From NCBI GenBank assembly GCA_032164245.1, contig JAVMKO010000003.1, forward strand, positions 29,015,390 to 29,079,389: a stretch of DNA of 64,000 bases, in the 5' to 3' direction. A program made the translations under genes and the position numbers. The stretch comes from Sternotherus odoratus (Eukaryota > Chordata > Testudines > Kinosternidae). Below are positions 1 to 9,905 of this stretch, piece by piece; position 1 is the stretch's first letter; each line of letters starts with the position of its first letter. The notes under the pieces are model-generated. The model had not been told where the DNA came from, made no database searches, and saw only the letters and a list, made by a program, of their open reading frames with translations.

Positions 1-59
1 ACAAAATAGCAGTCTATGTAACAGCTAATGTTAAAGTTCTGCGCTGGCAAAACTGTTCT

Positions 60-455
60 TACAAACCAGAGAAATAAACATCTCTGGAGACCCACCACTT
101 AGTGCTAGATTATGCCTTTAGGCACAGCCCTTCACTTGCATAGTCAATCTGTGGAACTCATTGCCAAGGGAAGTTGTGAAGGCCAAATTGTAACCAGGTA
201 CAAAAAAGAATTAGTTCATGGAGGACAGGTCCATCCATGGCTATCAGTGTGGATGATCAGGAATGCATCCCATGCTGTGGGTGTCCTGAGCTTGTGGTTG
301 CCAGAAGCTGGGAGTGGACAACAGGGGATGGATCACTTGATGATTCTGATCATTTCCTCTGAAGTACTTGGCATTGGCCACTGTCAGAAGACCAGATACT
401 GGACTAGGTGGATCACTGGTCTGACCCAATTTGGCCGACTTTATGTTAAGTGGTG
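60..455 (+). mobile_element. CR1 LINE 3' end, old copy
   Basis: This is the decayed C-terminal coding end and 3' UTR of a CR1 non-LTR retrotransposon. Its landmarks recur in order in the other CR1 copies of this window: the codons for a hydrophobic stretch around a conserved Trp (LWNSLP-like, here 'tgtggaactcattgcc'), the 'ttcatggaggacaggtccat' segment, and the terminal 'ggtctgacccaattt' followed by a single degraded TTATG-type tail unit near 450. Compared with 26200-26505 it has many substitutions and no open frame worth naming, so it is an old, inactive copy. Confidence 0.8.
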
Positions 456-769
456 GTGCTTAAACTTCATCAACAGAGAAATAGTCCTAAAAGTCATTTG
501 CCTCTACCAGTACCACATTACCTTTCTAAGTGATTAGACCTAAGATCCACGAGGTCTTTGCAGGGTTTCAGAGCAACTTTTATTCCAATTCTCTCAATGG
601 AACAATGATTTACCATAGCTAAAGGTCTGACCATATACTTTAACTATCAAACCTCTCTGTTTCAGTCTGATTTTGTGGTTTTAAACAGACACTTTTTACG
701 TAGGTCTTGCAATGTTGGACATTTGGGAAAGGCAGCTAGTTAGCTGAAAAACACAAATCAAGACACCCT

Positions 770-1070
770 GTAAGAGTTGGTCTAAAGCTAAAACATAGGT
801 TGACCTAGCTACATTTTTCAGGACTATGAAAAATATTGTGCTCTGTTTGACATAGTTAGGTTGACCCCCGCTCCCACTGTATAAGTAGCTTGGTCAACAA
901 GGATTCTTTCATTGACCTAGCTACTGCCTCTTGATGGGGATTTAGTGACAGAAAACTCCCTTCCATTAGTGCAGCGAGTGTCTACACTACAATGACATAG
1001 CTACAGTATTGTAGCTGTGCTGTTGTAGAGCTTGTAGCAAGAGACATACCCTACAACTTATCTGTCATAG
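770..1070. mobile_element. MITE with 'gtctacactac' type ends
   Basis: The segment has the style of a short non-autonomous DNA transposon: self-complementary blocks around 'gttgacctagctac' and 'cattgacctagctactgcctc', and a 'gtgtctacactacaatgac' motif near its right part. Closely related wording appears at 3595-3720, 6818-7032, 26633-26985 and 34775-34925, so it is a dispersed family. I infer hAT-type MITE from the style of the ends. No target duplication is clear for this copy. Confidence 0.5.
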
Positions 1071-2260
1071 CAGCCCTTTCAGTTCTGGCAGAGGCTCAGA
1101 GATTTGGCATAAGGATAAAGCAGGAATCAGTCTGACTTCAGATTAATACAGACTAGACACTGGTAGATGCTCCTAATTTCAGTATTTGTGCAGTGATGTG
1201 TTTTTGTTATGTGTGTTATAAATCAATACTCAAATACAATTAACAGTTAATCAACAAGGAGGCAGTCACCATGAAAATGAAAAAAAAAAGGTTTAATAAC
1301 ATTTCCATTAAAACTTTGGGGGAATGTGAATTTATCAATTGTTGCACAATAACAAAGGGCAGAAGGGAAACCTATTTAAAATCTTCTAACGAGACATTAT
1401 GTGCAACACAGAGTAAAAAATGGTAAAATTAAACAACTGGCACCAGAGATTGGCTGATAACGCAAGATTTTAGTGTGAGCTGGGGAACAATCATATCTGC
1501 TTATTTCCAGAAGCTAGGCCATCTGGTCTACTTCAGTCTACCTATCTGATCTAGGGTTTGGTACCTTGGATTCAAATATGGAGATTGTGATTTTAAAATT
1601 AGCACTCTGCAGCTGTGTCATTGCTTAGATACCAAGGTGTTAGGCATCTTAAAACTACAATAGGGCTAAATCTTCATTTAGAGCCACACTTTCTCAGACA
1701 ATGTAAAACTTCTTAATGAAGGGCAAATAGCAAAATCATTATGGAGTTGTGTCCAGCTATAAGTTAAATGCATAAGACCTGATTCTCACACTGTTGGAAA
1801 GCAGACGTAACTTCACTAAATTCATTGGAGCTGCTGGTGAAAAGCAATATATGTGAGATCGGGCTCAGTCCCATAAGTGTGATATTAGTTCAGAAGTTCC
1901 TTTCATTAAAATGATTTTGGCTGTATGGATTAGGGCAATGAGACATCACTCCCAATGACCAGGGCATGTGTTCCAGCTGGCCTGCAAAGGAGAATGTTTG
2001 CTGAAACGGTTTGGCAAGCAAACACTTTTTAAAAATGGATCAGTGAATGACTGATGTGGATAATACCTTATAACTCAGAGCCAAGATACTTGCTTCCAAA
2101 ATGTTTGCTGAGTAAATGTGTTTGAATGGTGCCAGGGTTAACACCCGTTTCTGAAGTCCTCTACTAACAATAGAATTCATTAGAAGCAGCAGCAGTCCAA
2201 GTTTTCCCCACATTGCCACAAATATGCCTAACCTTGTAAGAGGATAATTTAGGGGCAGAA
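1070..2260. other. No gene seen; AT-rich spacer
   Basis: No open frame of note and no transposon ends recognised. A short weakly self-complementary stretch at about 1775-1865 ('gacctgattctcaca' with 'tgtgagatcgggctc') resembles the ancient palindromic repeats seen elsewhere in the window. Confidence 0.4.
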
Positions 2261-2261
2261 C

Positions 2262-2342
2262 CTCAGCTGGTGTAAATCACTTAGTTTAACTGAAAGCAGT
2301 GCAGCTGTGCTGATATACACCAGCTGAGGATCTGACCTAGTT
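2262..2342. repeat. Short palindromic interspersed repeat
   Basis: 'agctggtgtaaatcact' at the left and 'gatatacaccagctgagg' at the right are inverted copies, giving a fold-back of about 80 bases. Half of the same pattern recurs at 50500-50555 ('ttataccagctgagggtctg'). Probably a very old MITE; family not identified. Confidence 0.5.
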
Positions 2343-2487
2343 TTTCTTCAGGGTGCCTCTGCTATCACTGCTGATAAGTTTGCCAGCTTGCTTTGGGAGT
2401 TGCAAACTTGTTAATAAAGTGAGACAAATATGGGCAAGGCCTATATGATGGGTCCAAAACACACTGTTTTATCTTTACTCTTGGCTT

Positions 2488-2700
2488 TCATAGAATATGA
2501 GGGTTGGAAGGGACCTCAGGAGGTCATCTAGTCCAACCCCCTGCTCAAAGCAGGACCAATCCCCAACTAAATCAACCCAGCCAGGGCTTTTCAAGCCTGA
2601 CCTTAACAACTTCTAAAGAAGGAGATTCCACCACCTCTCTAGGTAACCCATTCCAGTGTTTCACCACCTTCCCAGTGAAAAAGTTTTTCCAGACACAGAA
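2488..2700 (-). mobile_element. CR1 LINE 3' end, minus strand
   Basis: Begins with the CR1-type tail 'tcatagaatatgagggttgg', followed by 'aagggacctcaggaggtcat' and 'ctagtccaaccccctgctc', which are the hallmark of reptile and bird CR1 3' ends read on the opposite strand. It continues into the coding end ('aacccattccagtgtttcac'). The same block occurs at 40388 and, as the tail of the SINE, at 20304. It is 5'-truncated. Confidence 0.85.
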
Positions 2701-2854
2701 TTCTACTCGTTGTCCAATCCTATTTGTTGTTCAATGGAATGGTTTAATAAAGTGCTGTTGTTTCTTTGCCCTTCTCCCTTTCTTGTCCCTGCAAACAGCC
2801 TAGCATGACCGGCGTCTAATTTGTTGGGGATCAGCAAACAGAGGGGATTACTGG

Positions 2855-3560
2855 TACCTTACAAAAATTCCCCTATTTCAACTAGGTGACCATGAATGAT
2901 GTCGCTCCTGAGGCTGACACAGAAAGATAAAGACTGAATGTTGCATGAATGCGACCAAAACCCAGGACCATTCGTGGTGATGGAAAGATCCTGGCTGCCG
3001 GGGAGAATAGATTCTCTGGTTTCCTGGTGCGTATGCTCCTCCTCTGCCTCATCCACAAAATCCTCATCTGCGTTGTGTGTGGCTGCTACCCTGCAGGTAT
3101 CCACGGAGAGTGGTGTAGTACTGGTAGGGTCCCCCCCTACAATGGCATGCAGTTAACCATAGAACTGGCATGTTTGGGGCTCTGACCCAGAGTGACCGTT
3201 TGCCTCCTTTGTCTTTTGGTAGGCTTGCCTGAGCTCCTTAATTTTCACACAGCACTGCTGTGTCTCCTTGGTGTAGCCTCTGTCCACCATGCCCTGTATG
3301 ATTTTGGCATCTATATCACCATTTCTTCTGCTGGATCAGAGTTCTGCTTGCACAGATTCTCCTCCCTATACAACTATCAGCTCCAGTGTCTCCTGTTTGC
3401 TCCATGCTGGAGCGCATTTGTGATTCTGGGACTGCATAGTCACCTGTTCTGCTGAGCTTGCTACACTGCCCAAACAGGAAATGAAATTCAAAAGTTCCCG
3501 CTGCTTTTCCTGTGTACCTGGCTAGTGCATCGGAGGTGAATGTGCCATCCAGAGCAGTCA
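2855..3560 (-). pseudogene. Harbinger-type Myb/SANT-like protein, broken
   Basis: Reading the minus strand from about 3560 downwards gives, across several frames, a Myb/SANT-like domain protein of the kind carried as the second gene of Harbinger (PIF) transposons. Recognisable pieces are a helix rich in Gln, Lys and Glu ('CCVKIKELRQAYQKTKEANG', about 3270-3185), a 'SEPQTC' linker, a 'TPLSVDTCRVAATHN' linker and an acidic stretch ('DEDFVDEAEEEHTHQETRE', about 3055-2990). In-frame stops interrupt it, including one just after 'QTCQFYG' and two after 'IQQKKW', and the frame changes at least once. In Harbinger elements this protein binds DNA and helps bring the transposase to the nucleus. No DDE nuclease partner is visible here. 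Host genes of the MSANTD type share the domain, but the adjoining MITE-like end at 3595-3720 favours a transposon relic. Confidence 0.65.
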
Positions 3561-3589
3561 CATTGGAGCACCCTGAGGGAGCTCCTAGT

Positions 3590-3725
3590 GGCCAATACCA
3601 TCGAATTACACAGCGCTGTGTTTACACTACCCCAAATTCAACCCAGGAAGGTCGATTTTAGCACTACTCCCCTCATTGGGGAGGTGTATATGCAACAAGG
3701 ATACTGTATCCATCAAGGAAAAACA
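3590..3725. mobile_element. DNA-transposon end, probably of the Harbinger-like relic
   Basis: Contains 'acagcgctgtgtttacacta' and 'aggtcgattttagcactact', a style shared by several reptile MITEs, and lies immediately upstream (minus-strand sense) of the Myb/SANT pseudogene. It may be the terminal region of that element or a separate MITE. No target duplication was found. Confidence 0.45.
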
Positions 3726-3747
3726 AAGGTTCTGCCATAAAGGACTT

Positions 3748-4015
3748 CATCATGTTCTTAAGCACACATCCAATTTCTCTCTGTCCGTGTCATCAGATAA
3801 TGATAACTTCTGCTCTTCCTGCATAGAATTCCTCCTTACTGATAATAGATAGCACTTCTGCAAGCAAAGAATCTTCATTATATGTTTGATCCTGTCCCAA
3901 TGAAGTAATAAGCGTTTCACCATTAATCTCAATGAGCGCAGGATTAAGCCCTGTTAGCTTTAGGTGCTTTGGAAGGATTTTTCTTGTATCTAGTCCTTCC
4001 ACACAAGATGGGAGT
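3748..4015 (-). pseudogene. Unrecognised coding-like segment
   Basis: On the minus strand one frame runs open for about 80 codons (from before 4002 to 3793), ending 'LLAEVLSIISKEEFYAGRAE' then a run of Val/Ile. It begins near 'VEGLDTRKILPKHLKLTGLN'. The composition, with balanced charged and hydrophobic residues and few low-complexity runs, looks more like protein than like most spurious frames in this window. A neighbouring frame continues the sequence after a probable one-base shift. I do not recognise the family. It could be the edge of a transposon-encoded protein, a processed pseudogene fragment, or chance. Confidence 0.3.
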
Positions 4016-5484
4016 CCACAAACATAGATGTTCTAGACTTTCAGTTGGTTCCCACTTCCTTTTTATTGTTTTGGGAGTACAGATTTCCTTAAGGATGTTT
4101 TTTTTTATCACTTTACGTCCACCTCAACAATAGCCATCTCTGCAGTCTTTTCAACATAACCCCCTCCTTTGCTTATACACATACACTTGCTCGCTCACTC
4201 TCACCTAGCCTAGGTTGTCACATTGAACTTAAAGCTGCCTCTCCACCTTTTTCCTCAAAGGAAGATAAAGTATCCCATAGTTCATAGAGATTGGTTCATC
4301 AAAGGTACTGGCATGGTTTTTACTGCTGCTTACAGAGGCTCAACCTGAAGGTGAAGAAAGATGGAAGAAATAGCACAAGCGACGGTGTGCCAGTCTTTAA
4401 GGTCAGCTGCAATGCACTCTGCTCAACAGCATAATTTTTATCTCCTTTATTTTTAGGTGTAAGGTAGGCCTAGTTTTAAAAATGAACTTTTGACTATGCC
4501 ATGTAACAGCTCTTTGGAAGGCAGGAGACCTCTCCCCCGGACCCTTATACCTTCATTAATAGAGCTGGAGTCATAGAAATACATGACTGGAAAGGACCTC
4601 ATGGTAAAGCAGAATGAGAGTTATTTTTCTTCCTTTGTTTTACTTTTCTAGGCTTGTTTTCACTGTGATCATTTTTATTTTACAGAAATTTTCACTGAGT
4701 CAAATGAGGTTTCTATTTTTCAAACTGTACCATGGCAGATTACGCTCCAGAGAAGTATTTGTGATAACAAGCAGTTCAGTGCCTTCCTGTGGGCTAATTG
4801 GAGTTCACTTGAAAAACAAGAGATATCTTCTGTTTATAGTTCCCTTGTAGTTATTCTGAACCATTAATTTAATCATCCCAAACAAAATGAACCAAAATGC
4901 TGTGGTTAAGAGTGACTTAATTCCTGGACAACATTAGCTGTCTGCAAAGTATACAAGGATTACCACATCATTATTTTTATTGTGTAGTAATGAAGTGGGA
5001 TATGACTGTTATGCTCCTTTAACTTCTGGATCACAGGGAGAAAAGGGGGTTTTGGTTATTTGGGATGTTAGTCTTTTGTAAATGGATGGTTCACATAAAC
5101 CCTGGGGGGAATGTGAGTTGGTTTGAATAAACTCTCCAAGAGACAGTCTCCACATTTGAGGGTAATGATCTCATTTTACATAGTTTGTGCTGGGGGTGGA
5201 GAGGATTTTAAATGCATTCAATAAAATGTCCTTGCTTTTGTTGTAACTCCAGCGAATACACATACATAAACCAACAAACACAAAGTGCTACTGAATTGAC
5301 CCCTTGGCTTTCTGTGCAAATCACTTCTATCCTGGATTATATTTGAGCCGACTGAAAATAAATCAGGTTGACAACTGAGTACGAAGCAATGCAAGAGTGC
5401 TGTCTACTGTTGGGTTTTCATGTATAATACTGAGACCTGTCCTGAGCTGTCTGAGCTAGAGAGGCCAACTGCAGTGTAGCCATA
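4016..5484. other. No gene seen; AT-rich spacer
   Basis: No transposon ends or credible frames, apart from about 25 bases at 4571-4600 ('tcatagaaatacatgactgg') that resemble a CR1 tail on the minus strand. Confidence 0.4.
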
Positions 5485-5492
5485 CCCTATAC
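5485..5492. repeat. 8-bp target-site duplication, left copy
   Basis: 'ccctatac', repeated exactly at 5954-5961; marks the hAT insertion boundary. Confidence 0.9.
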
Positions 5493-5953
5493 CAGCAGTT
5501 CTCAAACTAGTTGAGACCGCGACCTCTTTTTGTGATCTGGTGGCGCAGCATGACCCCTCCGCCGAAAAGCCGCCGAATTACCAAAAAAAAAAAAAAAACA
5601 CGCGCGTGCGCCCGGGTCCCCCGTCCCTGCCACTGGGGGGGGGGGGGGGGGGGAGGCTGCCGGCTGCGTGCCGGTTCCCCGTCCCCGCCACGGGCGGGCT
5701 GCTGGGAGCTCCCAGGTCCCCCCCGTCCCCGCCACAGGGGGGCTGCTGGCCGCGCGCCGGCCCCTAGCCCGCCCGCTGTGGGGACTGGGGGCTCGGGAGC
5801 CCACCCGCGGCGGGGACTGGGCGCCGGGGCGCAGCCGGGAGCCCGCCACCCCAGCCCCAGTCGCCGTGAGTTGCGGTGGCAGGAGCTCGCGCTGCCCCAG
5901 GGAGCGCTCGGCGACCTCCCGGGGGGTCGCGACCCCCAGTTTGAGAAACCCTG
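5493..5953. mobile_element. hAT MITE with GC-rich core and perfect 8-bp TSD
   Basis: Terminal inverted repeats are 'cagcagttctcaaact' on the left and the complement of 'agtttgagaaaccctg' on the right. The 8-bp duplication 'ccctatac' is exact on both sides (5485-5492 and 5954-5961), which defines a hAT-superfamily insertion. The core is very GC-rich and includes an A-tract, a G-tract and units such as 'cgggcgggctgctgggagct'. The long frames across it on both strands are a by-product of the lack of stops in GC-rich DNA. Confidence 0.9.
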
Positions 5954-6124
5954 CCCTATACCTTACCTGTACCTTAATACAGCCTAATACAATGAAGCTT
6001 TGGTCCTGACTTGAGCATTTGGGTTTTACTGCAGTGCAAATGTTAACAGTGTGGGGCAGGTAGAACTTAAAGGCAGCAGAACTGTCAGTTTCATTTATGC
6101 AAGGAGAAGTTATACAAGTAATTC

Positions 6125-6720
6125 CCAGTATCAGAAGGGTAGCCATGGTAGGCTGTATCCACAAAAACAATGAGGAGTCTGGTGGCACCTTAATGACTAA
6201 CAGATTTATTTGGTAAAAAACCTACTTCTTCAGATGCATGGAGTGAAAATTACAGATGTAGGTATAAATATACAGACACATGAAGAGAAGGGAGTTACCT
6301 TACAAGTGGAGAATCAATGCTGACAGGGCAAATTCAATCAGGGGGGATGTGGTTCACTCCCAATAATTGATGAAGAGGTGTCAGTACCAAGAGAGGGAAA
6401 CTTGTTTTTGTATTGAGCCAGCCACTCCCAGTCCCTATTCAAGCCCAAATTGATGGTGTTAAATTTGCAAATGAATTGTAGCTCTGCAGTTTCTCTTTAA
6501 AGTCTGTTTTTGATTGTTTTGTTGAAGTATGGCCACTTTTAAATCTGTTTAGTGTGTCCAGGGAGATTGAAGTGTTCTCCCTCTGGCTTTTGTATGATAC
6601 CATTCCTAATACCTGATTTGTGTCCATAAATGCATCTGAAGAAGTGGGTTTTTTAACCACAAAAGCATATGCCCAAATAAATCTGTTAGGCTTTAAGGTG
6701 CCACTGGACTCATTGTTTTT
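6125..6720 (-). mobile_element. Penelope-like element 3' end with inverted terminal repeats
   Basis: The two ends are inverted copies: left (6150-6240) holds the complement of what the right (6618-6718) reads as 'tgcatctgaagaagtgggtt' and then 'aaataaatctgttaggcttt', 'aaggtgccactggactcatt'. Between them the minus strand encodes remains of the protein C-terminus: an EHFNLPGH-like motif (about 6577-6550) and 'LQFICKFNTINLGLNRDWEW' (about 6489-6430), broken by stops and frame changes. The same C-terminal pattern, ending in GLxxDxG, occurs in the PLE relic at 45015-45400. In PLEs this follows the reverse transcriptase and belongs to the GIY-YIG endonuclease end. Upstream inverted copies of the tail (pseudo-LTRs) are typical of PLEs. 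A simple palindromic MITE is the alternative; the coding trace argues against it. Confidence 0.7.
6636..6672 (+). other. Hammerhead-ribozyme-like core in PLE end (degraded)
   Basis: 'ctgaaga' (6636-6642), one unpaired A, a 4-bp stem 'gtgg'/'ccac' (6644-6647 with 6657-6660), then 'aaaa' where a hammerhead has GAAA, then 'gc'-tetraloop-'gc' (6665-6672). PLE pseudo-LTRs are known to carry minimal hammerhead ribozymes. This copy has lost at least one core base and should be inactive. Confidence 0.4.
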
Positions 6721-6817
6721 ATGTAATTCTGAGTTCATCAGTGGGAAAACAAAGCACTTTGCCCCCAGAGTGTCCTTTCATCTTCAGGCCATTCACTCTT
6801 CCTCTCACTATGTGAAG

Positions 6818-7032
6818 TTGTCTACACTGGCAATTTACATGCTGCAACTTTCTCACTTGAGGGTGTGAAAAAACACACCCCAAGCACAGCAAGTTTCAGT
6901 GCTGAAAACAGTACACCAGCACTGGGATCCGCTGGTAGCTATTCTGCTTGTTGAGGTGGGTGACAACACAAGCCACATTAAAGCACTGCAGCGGCAGCGC
7001 TTTAGCATTGCCGGTATAGCATAGCCCTTTAA
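6818..7032. mobile_element. MITE with internal palindromes
   Basis: Starts 'gttgtctacactggcaattt' and contains a self-complementary pair 'gggtgtgaaaaaacacaccc', plus GC-box-like pieces 'gcactgcagcggcagcgctt' near the right side. The wording matches the 'tctacact' family also seen at 770-1070, 26633-26985 and 34775-34925. I infer a non-autonomous DNA transposon; ends are approximate. Confidence 0.6.
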
Positions 7033-7085
7033 CTGGCTTGTCGTGCTGTTCCAAAATGTATAGGGTATTATAAAGAGCTGAAGAG

Positions 7086-7142
7086 CTAACTGTTCCTTAT
7101 TGATCTAATGTGTTTTAGATGTTCCTACAGCACCCATTACAG
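7086..7142 (+). repeat. Dispersed repeat, copy 1 of 2
   Basis: 'tgatctaatgtgttttagat' and flanks recur in direct orientation at 8724-8780 with a few differences. The two copies flank the hAT MITE at 7738. Identity unknown; probably an ancient interspersed repeat. Confidence 0.55.
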
Positions 7143-7737
7143 TTTGGAGTATAACATATAGAGGAATTAAATGGTTGAACTGAAAACTCTGAGTTGCTAT
7201 ACAGGATGTGTTGTATAAATATATATTTGAAAAATCTTTTGAAATCCTGTAGATTTTGAAGTACAGGTTATTGTACTTTATTGGCCTTAGTGAAATCTAG
7301 TATTTAATTTAGCTGGAGAAAAAATCAGGTTTGTTTATTTTATTATTTAAGAAGGGTCTTATTCTTGATCATAGTCATTCTCACTGGTAGAAGCCACCGT
7401 TAATTATGGGAAGTGGCTGTCTTTTCTTATATTCTTATCTATTCTGCAGTAGACACATGCTTACTACTCCACTAATCAAAACCAGGCAAAATCTGGAGTC
7501 TGGATAAGCTCATGATTAGAAAATGAAAATGTATACTGCAAGGACTCTTATTAACCTATACAGTCACAGTCCATCTTATTGTTCAAAGTCAACTCATGCT
7601 TTTTTCATATTCCCTAATGCACTGTACATGGGCAGTATCCGGTATATATAATACATACAAATTTTGCTTACATTACATTTGTGTAATATGTAACCTCATT
7701 GTCCAATGTCTGCTCTAGAGCGTTCCTTGCTATAGAC

Positions 7738-8569
7738 TCAGAGGTTCTCAAACTTTAGCAACCTGAGGCCCCCCATTTTGATTTAAAAATTGAGGACCCC
7801 CAACCCACCTGCTCAGCCCCAGCTCCAGCTCCCACTCCAACCCTTCGCTCAGGACCTCACTCCTGCCCCATCTCTTCCCATATCCCCACTCCATTCATCC
7901 CCCCTCCCTCCATCGCTCAATGCCCCACACCCTCACTCACTTTCACCAGGCTGTGGCAGGGGGTTGGGATGCAGGAGAGGTTGTGGGGTGCAAGCTCTGG
8001 GAGGGACTTTGGTTGCACGAGGGCATGAGAGGCGCGAGCTCTGGGAAGGAGTTTGGGTGGAGGCTCAGGGCTGGGGCAGGGAGTCAGGGTGTGGGAGGGG
8101 GGAATGGTGCGGGTGCCAGCCAGGCAGCACTTACCTTGGGTGGCTCCCCAAAGCACCTGGCATATCTCTTGGGCAGTGGCTCCTATGCGAGGAATCAGGG
8201 AGTCTCCACCCACTGTCCCTACCCTCAGAAACTGCCCTGTATCTCCCTTTGGCCGAAGTTCCCAGCCAATGGGAGCTGCAGAGTCAGTGCTGGGGGTGGG
8301 GGTAATGCTTGGAGACCCCTTGCCCCCGCCCAGGGGCTGCAGGGATGTGCTGTCTGCTTCCAGGAATGGTGTAGAGCCAGGACAAGCAGGGAGTCTGCCT
8401 CAGCCCCACTGCACCGCCAGAGTTTTAGCACCTAAAATCTCCCAGTTTGGCTTCAGTAACCTCCAGGAGATAGAGGAAGTGTGAGGAGTTGATTAGCAGG
8501 GTCAGCGGACCTCCTGGAGTACCCTTGGGGACCCTCAGGGGTCTGCAGACCCCAGTTTAAGAAACACTT
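7738..8569. mobile_element. hAT non-autonomous element, 8-bp TSD
   Basis: Left end 'tcagaggttctcaaac' and right end 'gtttaagaaacactt' are imperfect inverted repeats. Flanks read 'ctatagac' (7730-7737) and 'ctatagat' (8570-8577), an 8-bp duplication with one mismatch. The core of about 780 bases is pyrimidine-rich at the left, becomes G-rich ('gggagtcagggtgtgggagg'), and yields several long overlapping frames that encode only low-complexity sequence. I therefore do not call them genes. Confidence 0.85.
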
Positions 8570-8723
8570 CTATAGATGAAAGTTTCTTCGCTATACAAAT
8601 GATATTTTATTCCATTTCTCAGAGCCAGGTGTCACACATCAGGGATTTATTCATATAAGATAGAATTCACACACGGTAGATGTGTTCCAGGATAGGCATT
8701 AAGTAGAATGCCTAACCTAGAAC

Positions 8724-8780
8724 TGTTGTTTACTGATCTAATGTGTTTTAGATATTCCTACAGTGCCCATCATTGCAGTA
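8724..8780 (+). repeat. Dispersed repeat, copy 2 of 2
   Basis: Direct copy of 7086-7142 ('tgatctaatgtgttttagat' core). Confidence 0.55.
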
Positions 8781-9794
8781 ACCAAGCGTTATATTTTCAT
8801 CCATTGAACAACTGCCTAAACCAGTAATGCTCACTTTCTGTATGCATTCTGAGGCCTTCACCACTATGTCACTGGAACCTCTTGAATACTCCAGCCTCTT
8901 TACGCAAAGGCATTCTCAACCTCATGACAAAACATTTCCACAATATTTTTAAATTTTCAACATGGCAATATAAAATGAAGTCTCCCACTGTTCCAAGAAT
9001 GGATTTCTACTAAGTGCTATTGTTCTGTGCACTTCAGTCTGAGAGCACCATTTCTTCTGTGATCGACCCCTCATGAAATGGTTTCTTCCAGGGGTCAGGT
9101 TGCCCTGATAATGTAGCGGGGGGGGGGGGGGGGTTTATCTTTACAAGCTGTTATAAAACAGTTTAAACCCAAAGTTAAATGCCATTGCAAACAATTGATT
9201 CAATTACAGTTAGTTAAACCTATAGCAAGTGGCTATGTTTTCCAGAAACAATCTACAACAGAGATCATCTTGAGTAAGGCCTCAGTGTTTTTGAGCCCCC
9301 AGACTCTCTAAGAAGGCAATCTCTGTAGCTGTTATCTCCCAGTATGTCTGGTAAGGCAGCCTTTTTAAAATCATAATAAATATGAAAAGATATATGTTAA
9401 CATTTTATTTTCATTGGTGAGAATTGATGTATACAAACACCAAAGCAAACGTTTTAAAAAATGATGTGATTTTGGGTGCCCCGGTTTTTGGGTGCACAAT
9501 TTAAGGCACATTAAATTGGCTTGATTTTTTTCAGAAAGTATTCAGGATCCATCTTCTGAAAAACAGAACACTTTAAGGTGTTTCAAATACGTATGCAACT
9601 ATGGAGGTCCACAAAATCTAGAGTTGGTTGGGAATTTTTCAACGACATCCTATTTTTAGAAAATGTGGGTTCAACGAAATGGAAATTTTTTGCAGAAATA
9701 TATTGGTTTCAATTAAACTTGTATTGGGAAGATTTCTCACATCTAAGATAGACTTTTGGAATGAGAGAGAAACTCCTAAATAGCTAGGAGCCCA
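8781..9794. other. No gene seen; contains a poly-G tract
   Basis: AT-rich, no credible frame. A run of 17 G interrupts it at about 9118-9134. Confidence 0.4.
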
Positions 9795-9905
9795 GTGATT
9801 TGGACCATAAACTGGGAGCTTCAAAGCTGGCAGAACAGGGACTTAAACCTGTGTCTCACAATCTGGGGGAGTGTCCTAAACACTGGGATATTATCTGTTC
9901 TGGTG
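9795..9905 (-). mobile_element. tRNA-derived SINE-like fragment, minus strand
   Basis: On the minus strand the segment carries a tRNA-like B-box region ('caggtttaagtccctgttct') preceded at tRNA-like distance by an A-box-like 'cagtgtttaggacactcccc'. A related plus-strand piece lies at 24795-24870. It is too degraded to be a tRNA gene; a SINE head of MIR-like type is my best guess. Confidence 0.45.

Noticed and set aside
5502..6188. 228-codon minus-strand frame and overlapping plus-strand frames
   Set aside because: They cross the GC-rich hAT MITE and its junctions. They encode low-complexity Pro/Arg/Gly/Ala sequence, and both strands are open at once.
7790..8484. Three overlapping plus-strand frames of 143-171 codons
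   Set aside because: All inside the hAT element bounded by its 8-bp duplication; they lack domains and overlap one another.
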